The notes below the pieces were generated by a model. The model had not been told where the DNA came from, searched no databases, and saw nothing but the letters and a program-made list of their open reading frames with translations. The position numbers were made by a program, and so were the translations under genes. Below, piece by piece: positions 57,985-64,000 of a stretch of DNA of 64,000 nt; the first letter of the stretch is position 1, and each line of letters starts with the position of its first letter. The stretch is taken from assembly GCF_958298935.1 (NCBI RefSeq), contig NC_084935.1, forward strand, positions 382,001 through 446,000, read 5' to 3'. Origin of the DNA: Phragmites australis. Lineage: Eukaryota > Streptophyta > Magnoliopsida > Poales > Poaceae.

Positions 57985-58944
57985 ATGGTCATGGAGGAGG
58001 AGGAGGCGCTCGTGCAGAAGATCGCCGGGCTGGCCGCGGCCATCGGCAAGCTGCCGTCGCTGAGCCCGTCGCCGGAGGTGAACGCGCTGTTCACGGAGCT
58101 CGTGACGGCCTGCATCCCGCCGAGCACCATCGACGTCGAGCACCTCGGCCCGGAGGCGCAGGACATGCGCGCGCGGCTCATCCGCCTCTGCGCCGACGCC
58201 GAGGGCCTGCTCGAGGCGCACTACTCCGACCTCCTCGCCGCCTTCGACAACCCGCTCGACCACCTCAAGCTCTTCCCCTACTTCAACAACTACATCATGC
58301 TCAGCCAGCTCGAGTACGGCCTCCTGGCGCGCCACGTTCCCGGTCCGGCGCCGGCGCGCGTGGCGTTCGTCGGCTCCGGCCCGCTCCCGCTCAGCTCGCT
58401 CGTGCTCGCCGCTCGCCACCTGCCGGCTGCGTCCTTCGACAACTACGACATCTGCGGCGAGGCCAACGACCGGGCGCGGCGCCTGGTGCGCGCCGACGAG
58501 GACCTGGGCGCGCGCATGGCGTTCCGCACCTCGGACGTGGCCGACGTGACGCAGGAGATGTCAACCTACGATGTGGTGTTCCTGGCGGCGCTGGTAGGCA
58601 TGGCGGCCGAGGAGAAGGCCCGCGTGGTGGAGCACCTCGGGCGGCACATGGCACCCGGCGCGGCGCTGGTGGTGCGGAGTGCGCACGGCGCGCGCGGGTT
58701 CCTGTACCCGGTGGTGGACCCCGAGGAGATCCGGCGCGGCGGGTTCGACGTGCTGGCCGTGCACCACCCCGAGGGCGAGGTGATCAACTCCGTCATCATC
58801 GCGCGCAAGCCCGTCCCGATGGACGGGCAGGGGCACGCGCATGCGCACTGCGCAGTGGTGAGCCGGCCGTGCCTGCGCTGCGAGATGGAGGCCAGGGCGC
58901 ACCAGAAGATGGAGGAGATGGCCATGGAGGAGCTGCCATCGTAG
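57985..58944 (+). CDS. NAS: Nicotianamine synthase
   Basis: One uninterrupted 319-residue exon, as is usual for grass NAS genes. The enzyme condenses three S-adenosylmethionine molecules into nicotianamine, a chelator of iron, zinc and copper and the precursor of mugineic acid phytosiderophores in grasses. Recognisable blocks are IAGLAAAIGKLPSLSPSPEVN near the start, NPLDHLKLFPYFNNYIMLSQLEY, GSGPLPLSSLVLAARHLP (the SAM-binding region), FDNYDICGEAN, YDVVFLAALVGMAAEEK and RSAHGARGFLYPVVDP. The C-terminal tail after VINSVIIARKP is variable in the family; here it has HAHAHC and CLRC. The ATG at 57985 is followed at once by a second in-frame Met (residue 3). Neighbours and composition suggest the NAS3-like (class II) type, but I cannot settle the subclass. 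Confidence 0.95.
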   Translation: MVMEEEEALVQKIAGLAAAIGKLPSLSPSPEVNALFTELVTACIPPSTIDVEHLGPEAQDMRARLIRLCADAEGLLEAHYSDLLAAFDNPLDHLKLFPYFNNYIMLSQLEYGLLARHVPGPAPARVAFVGSGPLPLSSLVLAARHLPAASFDNYDICGEANDRARRLVRADEDLGARMAFRTSDVADVTQEMSTYDVVFLAALVGMAAEEKARVVEHLGRHMAPGAALVVRSAHGARGFLYPVVDPEEIRRGGFDVLAVHHPEGEVINSVIIARKPVPMDGQGHAHAHCAVVSRPCLRCEMEARAHQKMEEMAMEELPS

Positions 58945-59680
58945 GCACCGACCATGCTCGAACGCGCTCTGTGTTGCCGAGGGAGGGGAGGAGGATTGGA
59001 GGAATCTTCTTACTAGTACTAAATCTACGTGCATGGTAATAATTTGGTTGACTGCATCCATGCATATCGTCGCTATTGAATTACTGGTGTATTACCATAA
59101 TTAATTACTCATTGTCTCCGTGTCAGTGGTTAATTTTCTTTCTACTACTAGTTGAATATGTCTGACAGTCTCCGGGTTTGGTTTAACAAAGAAGAGGAGC
59201 AATATATAATGTGTGTCGAGTCCAGTTGTAATAAGTGATCACTCAAGTGTAATCGTTTTCTTGTTGCTGCTGCTGCATTTGAGAGTAACTAAGCATGCAT
59301 GCATCATGGTCATGGATGGATAAATACAACCTTGCTACTCCATTGTTTGTTTTGATGCCATGGCATTGCTGTTTTGTCCGGCAAAGGCTAGCTTGGCCTT
59401 CTCCATGCTTGCTTTCTTTTTCCTCAGTTCACTCTGGTGAGTTATCAGGACATTTGCCTTGCCATTTCTATCAGCCATCAGTTAAACTGTAGGTGGTGTC
59501 CACAAAGTATAATTTCCTGAATGAATGATTGGACTGCAGTATGCAGGAATCAGGATACTCTTGCCAGAATGATTGGACTGCTAGAAATGTGTGCCAGACA
59601 TTTTAAAGGGATACTCTTGCCATGGATATTTATGAATATCAAACAGTCTTAAAAAAAGTCCACGCCGATTAGGACTAAGA
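58945..59680. other. Downstream of nicotianamine synthase, no gene
   Basis: 3' UTR of the NAS gene followed by AT-rich intergenic sequence. No exon is supported. Confidence 0.5.
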
Positions 59681-59928
59681 GTATGTTTGGTTCTTGCAAA
59701 TTTAGACACTTATAAAATTTGGCTTCCGTTTAATTTAAGACCAAAATTTGATCGTACTCTGAAAAATTTGGCCGGCAAATTTTTTTTAGCAAAATTATAC
59801 TAGATTTTGACACTAAAATAGTCATCTCAATTTTTGGCCGACTAAAATTTTAGTTATCTCAAACCAAACACTACTTAATATGATAAAATTTTAGCATGCC
59901 TTCATAGGAGCGAGAACCAAACAACCCC
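59681..59928. mobile_element. Possible MITE, 248 bp
   Basis: The left end GTATGTTTGGTTCTTGC pairs with the right end GCGAGAACCAAACAACC as an imperfect terminal inverted repeat, with an AT-rich body (several AAATTTT stretches). Flanking AGA on both sides could be a 3-bp target duplication, though the PIF/Harbinger group prefers TWA. Family is uncertain. Confidence 0.5.
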
Positions 59929-60181
59929 AGAACATCATATGACCCTCGAGCCATCTATTTTCAGGCCCTAATGAGTAATGAAAAAGATTTGCTCTTGGTG
60001 TAAAACCCTAATACAAAGGAAACTCATCATCCAAACACCACTAAGGAATGCAATATTCCAACCACATTTCTTAGATCTGACAAGTAGAGATACACTGAAA
60101 GAAACTAATTAAGTAAAATCATCAATATTCAGACTCTCCATCACAGAAGAGGCCACATAACTTTGGATTAGTCTCTAACAA

Positions 60182-61985
60182 TGTAGGATCGAGAGTGACG
60201 ATTAGAGGAGAGATAATTAGACATCTTAACAAATTTCTTATGAAATTGATGATCTTCTCCTATTCGATCACCTAACACATCTCTATAAGAGAATCACAAT
60301 AGAACATAATACAAATACGCAGTGGAAAAACTACACCTATTCAGAAAGTCTGGAGACTCCAGAGAAAGATTAAAAATCAAACTTGAAGATTCAACAAAAA
60401 GTAGATCTCATGGTTAGAATTGAACACTAGATTCCACGGCAAACCAATCCATGTCTCATCCCCACACAAAGATTAAATCCTGAGAAAAGATCACTCAAGG
60501 ATCAAGAGATAAACATCAGGTGAAGAAGATCTCCAGAATGATGGTCTAAAAGCAAAGGAATTTAAGACTCTATAACATATGTATGTGTATGTGAATTTAT
60601 GCCTTTAGCATAAAAAGAACAACCTCCCAAAGTGTTAAAATTTTAGCTTAAAAAGAAAAACAAAAATCAAAACCGAAGAGAAAAAACTTGCATACAAGAT
60701 CAAATCAAGAGAGGGAAACTAGAAGGAGGGGAATTCAAGCATATGTAACAAAATAAATTTCATTACTCATGAGGTCAGCTCTATTTTAAACGGATTACAA
60801 AGATTTTTATCTCAAAACTCTCACCTATTATATAGGATAAGCACTCATCCTGCTCTACTCTAAAATCCTAGCACAATACTCTCATATAAGTGACATAAGA
60901 AGCTTAAATGGCTGGTTCAAGTCCTCCTATAGTCCCCACCCCTCTATTTATAGGCCTAAAAATCTTGATCCCTAAGTTTCTTAGCTTTTTTTTTCAAAAA
61001 TATCTCTCTCTTGTAGTATACTCCTACCTACCACCGATGATATTTTGCTCTATTTTCTTCTCTATTCATCGGACGGCCGCGGCGTTCTCATGACTTAGCT
61101 TCGCCTTGATGCAGGCTTCACGATGATACCATGTGGACCTCCAGTTCTCCCACGGTTTTGAGGCCAAACCGCAAAACCCTGGCACGCTTCTCAAAGCGTG
61201 ACTAGTCACCACTTGCTTCGCCTCAAGCAAGTCTTCCGATGTTAACGTTTGTCTTTCGTCTTGCAATCTTGACCGCCAACAAGTCTTTCCCGCTCCCGAT
61301 CTCTCAGACCGTCTTGTCACTTGCACCGGCCACCCCTTCACTTAAATTTGTCAACACGTCATCGTCTTCATCAAACTTCATCTCATGCATTGTTTGACCT
61401 CCACGTGTACCGTTAGGATCACCCTTGATTCCACCCGACCTCCTTGATCATCCGGCACCAAGCACCCCTCTTGACCCCGATCACCCTGTCGACCGTTAAG
61501 TTGCATTCATCACCTGCACACTATGAGATAAACAAACATGTTTCTCTAAACCATCTCCAAATTCATTATAGATTAGTCAAAATCTAAATGCATAGTTCAA
61601 AGCTTATCTAGAAAAATCGAGAACACTTTTTTACCAAGTTCAAGCTCATTTTACCAAAAGTCAACAATTTTTTATTTTCACTGGAAAATGCTCCAGTGTT
61701 CTTATTTCCTTAACACCGGACTATTCGGTGAGTATTTTATCAAAAATCAATAGTTTTTACTTCTCTAAAAATAAGGTCTGATAAAAGCCTCTGGTGTTCA
61801 CAACCCAAACAACGAACTATCCGGTGTTCAAAGCTCTATTTTCCTTCAAAAAATTTCTTCTCTGTAAGAAATAGTCCGATGTTTACATCTTCATAGCACC
61901 GAATCATCCCGTGAGCTTTTTACCAAAAAAACACAAGTTTTTATTTCATTCTTTGGCTTTTTAGTGTTCAGCACCAGACCATCCG
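60182..61985 (-). mobile_element. LTR-like repeat, copy 2 (minus orientation)
   Basis: The reverse complement aligns with 14340-15863 from its 3' end (...TCCTACA at 60182) to about 61600, with a conserved TATAAATAG box, start-region and U5-like part. Beyond, it continues with ACCGGACTATTCGGTG-type repeats up to about 61985, where a coatomer beta fragment begins. Its left flank is AACAA. A matching AACAA at the right end is not clear, so the right boundary remains open. A tail such as CTTCACTTAAATTTGTC (61335) is shared with copy 1. Confidence 0.6.
61645..61985 (-). repeat. Degenerate ~90-bp tandem repeat with CCGGA/TCCGG motifs
   Basis: About four units start with TTTTACCAAAA-like sequence (61650, 61736, about 61850, 61919) and each contains a CACCGGACTATTCGGTG-like palindromic motif or a decayed version (ACCGAATCATCCCG, CCAGACCATCCGATG). 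It lies at the outer end of LTR-like copy 2. Confidence 0.65.
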
Positions 61986-62990
61986 ATGAAGCGAGGCTGG
62001 GGTAGGGGCTGGCAAGCAGATCCACCATGACATCACTATGCGAGACGCACAGCTCATGCAGGCGGTCCAGGACAATGAGCTTCACTGTGTTGTCACTCTG
62101 CGAAGAGAGCACCTCGCAGTAGGCCTTAGCGATGGCGCACACCGCCGTTGGCGTAGGGGAAAACAACAAGAGGGCGTCCGCACACTCGCAAACGACGGAA
62201 TTGGAATTGCTGGGAGTGGAGAGAAGGGACAACATGATCTTGATATACCTGCCTTGGTCACGGTTGGGCAAGCTACAGATCTGGCGGATAAGGTTGATGG
62301 CGATCATCTTTTGGAGGTCGGGCCACTTGGCGACGACGCGGTCGGCGTTGGCGAGCAGGTAGGCGGCCACCCGCTTCTACGTGAAGATGGAGAGCATGCG
62401 GATCGTGTTCCTCCTTGCGACCGTGTCCTATTCTGTGGCGAGCGCACGCTCCACGAGGTCGATCTTGTTGAGCTCGAAGGGGAGGAGCGGGTTGCCGTAG
62501 GGATTGGGCAGTAGGTAGATGGTGAAGACAGCGGAGAGCACGTGGCAGCGGACGAAGTGGTGTCGGTGGTCGAGATTGGCGACGACTGAAGGCACGAGCC
62601 GCTCAACCAGATCTTGGTCTCTGACGCGGCACAGGAAGCACAGTGTGATGCTGCGAATGTACTCGTTGGGGTGCTCGAGGTTGTTCCGGAGGTAGCTACG
62701 GACAAGGGTCCTCTCCGGTGGGACACAGCCGAAGATGTCGTGGTCCTTGCTGACAATATCGAGGTAGAGGAGGAGGAGCTTCTGGAGTGTGTGGTCCTCG
62801 CAGGGGAGGCTGGTGACGGAGAGGTCCCAAAAGTGGTAGGTGTCGCCATTAACGGGGATTTTGATGGCGTGCTTCATGGCGCTGACCTTGGCGGCGGCAT
62901 CGCCACACACGAGATCTTCCTCGATCCCCATGACCATGATGGGGTAGCGCTTTTGAAAGTGCACCAGGATGGGCAAGGGTTCTCAATCAT
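61986..62990 (-). pseudogene. Coatomer subunit beta (beta-COP), N-terminal fragment
   Basis: From ATG 62990 the minus strand reads MIENPCP, then a 1-bp frame change into LVHFQKRYP. A long frame continues with EDHTLQKLLLLYLDIV, LRNNLEHPNEYIRSITLCFLCRV, NLDHRHHFVRCHVLSAVFTIYLLP and DLVERALATE, a stop at about 62425, another at about 62371, then AAYLLANADRVVAKWPDLQKM, CECADALLLFSPTPTAVCAIAK and SDNTVKLIVLDRLHELCVSHSDVMVDLLASP. This is the HEAT-repeat N-terminal part of beta-COP of the COPI coat (Golgi-ER transport), about 330 of roughly 950 residues. It has no intron, is broken by two stops and a frameshift, and ends abruptly at about 61985 where LTR sequence begins. A retrocopy or captured fragment is likely. 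Confidence 0.8.
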
Positions 62991-64000
62991 GGCCGCTGCT
63001 CCGTCGTGGATGGGAGGGTCGATCTGGATCGGAGAGGAGTAGTCAGTCAATATAGAATATAATAGGAATGTCCTTATCGCACTTTGGACCGGGCTGGGCG
63101 GAAGCACATTCCTTATCCAACGGCTGGGCTGAGGAGGAGAGAGAGTTAGAAGACACATATTATCGTAGGGAAAAGAGATCTTTCGTAAGATCTGATCCTA
63201 TAAAATTTGCTTTTGAATTGGGCTGTACAATGCTATAGTATTTGCAAGCCATTTCCTTTGTGGCATGTCCCGGACGTCGCCTTTTCTTTGTTCTTTTATA
63301 TATAGTTTAATACCCATCTCTTCCATATCAACGCCGTCCTAGGTGTTCGGAGCCAATGAAGACGTCCACGTCGGCACTTTAGTTAGCTACCATTCGATTG
63401 GCTTCGAGGGAAATAAGAGCCGTACAAACTTAGCTGGCTTATGAGGATTCGACTGGCCTCATTTTCCAGCGGTGTCTTTTCAAGCCAGGTAGCAATCTCC
63501 TGTTTGACCGGTGTTGTCTTGGGCCACCATCGCCGCCTCCACTCCATCAATCTTGTGTCTGCCCTGCCACCGCCATAACCACCGCGTCCGTTCTCCACGT
63601 CTCACTACCACCGCCGCTACCACCAGCTCCACTCGGCGTGCTCTCGCCGCCATCTTTCCACTCCAAGCGCCCTAACTGTCACGCTCGCCACCGCCGTCTC
63701 TCCTGACCGTCGCGCTCGCCACCTCTGTCTATGCTTCATGCATTAGCAACTGATTCCCACACGCACTCTTGTCCTTTTGTTGGTAAGAAACCATAGCCCT
63801 TGTCAAGAGAAATCCAAAATGAAATTTTAGTATAATTTTTTTAATTATGTTTGTTAGATCGCTATAGATAAATTGCTTGTAAAAATTTGCATATGCTGCC
63901 AGTTGTTTTCTTCTCAATTGTGACAACATCTATGCAATTTCAATATATCAAACTTGGGTTGTTAAAATAGAGAGACTGTTGAGTGAACTTTACCAATCTC
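62991..64000. other. Intergenic, no gene recognised
   Basis: The sequence just upstream of the beta-COP ATG and a C-rich stretch (63520-63720, repeated CCACCGCCG-type units) carry only spurious frames. No further gene is supported to the window end. Confidence 0.45.

Noticed and set aside
57955..59065. Several long minus-strand frames opposite nicotianamine synthase
   Set aside because: Shadows of a GC-rich gene; the plus-strand frame matches a known enzyme along its whole length.
62614..63042. Plus-strand frames over the beta-COP fragment
   Set aside because: Antisense shadow of the minus-strand coatomer homology.
1..64000. CRISPR arrays, bacterial operons, plasmid origins or defence systems
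   Set aside because: The window is plant nuclear DNA with intron-bearing genes and retrotransposons; no regularly spaced palindromic arrays or bacterial gene clusters are present.

Overview
This is a nuclear segment of a grass (Poaceae) genome. The evidence is small exons with GT-AG introns, a GC-rich intronless nicotianamine synthase, nested LTR retrotransposons, Stowaway and PIF/Harbinger MITEs, and a Lon protease - glutamyl endopeptidase - nicotianamine synthase order. From memory, that order resembles the end of rice chromosome 7. A panicoid grass is plausible, but the sequence alone does not prove it.

Layout. From 1.16 to 4.09 kb lies a 2.9 kb solo LTR with a perfect 5-bp target duplication. 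From 4.15 to 13.02 kb lies a minus-strand Ty1/copia element (A) with both LTRs, primer site, polypurine tract and target duplication. A plus-strand copia element of SIRE/Maximus type (B), with an extra env-position ORF and a 1.3 kb 3' LTR, interrupts it. Both have lost their facing halves in one head-to-head junction. From 14.3 to 15.9 kb and from 60.2 to 62.0 kb are two LTR-like copies of one family in opposite orientation, which bracket the gene-bearing interval.

Genes in that interval: a complete five-exon endosulfine-like gene (minus, 18.9-20.8 kb); only the first two coding exons of a FUSED/TIO-type kinase (plus, 25.7-25.9 kb); a complete 20-exon mitochondrial Lon protease (minus, 30.5-39.3 kb); a chloroplast glutamyl endopeptidase-like gene (plus, 40.4-45.6 kb) that keeps its exon structure but has at least four frameshifts and a lost splice donor; and an intact single-exon nicotianamine synthase (plus, 58.0-58.9 kb). 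Lon and the endopeptidase pseudogene are divergently arranged, sharing about 1.1 kb of AT-rich sequence.

The rest is mostly small transposons and gene debris: a Stowaway MITE, a PIF/Harbinger MITE, a 1.7 kb element with long terminal inverted repeats, two 3'-tailed retroposons with target duplications, an 838-bp PIF/Harbinger-like element carrying a calcium-binding protein fragment, and a broken coatomer beta fragment that abuts an LTR. The intact genes serve unrelated roles (phosphatase regulation, mitochondrial protein quality control, metal chelation). I saw no operon-like or defence-type system. The most notable signals are the gene-fragment-bearing transposon, the freshly decaying endopeptidase beside an intact Lon, and the His/Cys-rich tail of the nicotianamine synthase.
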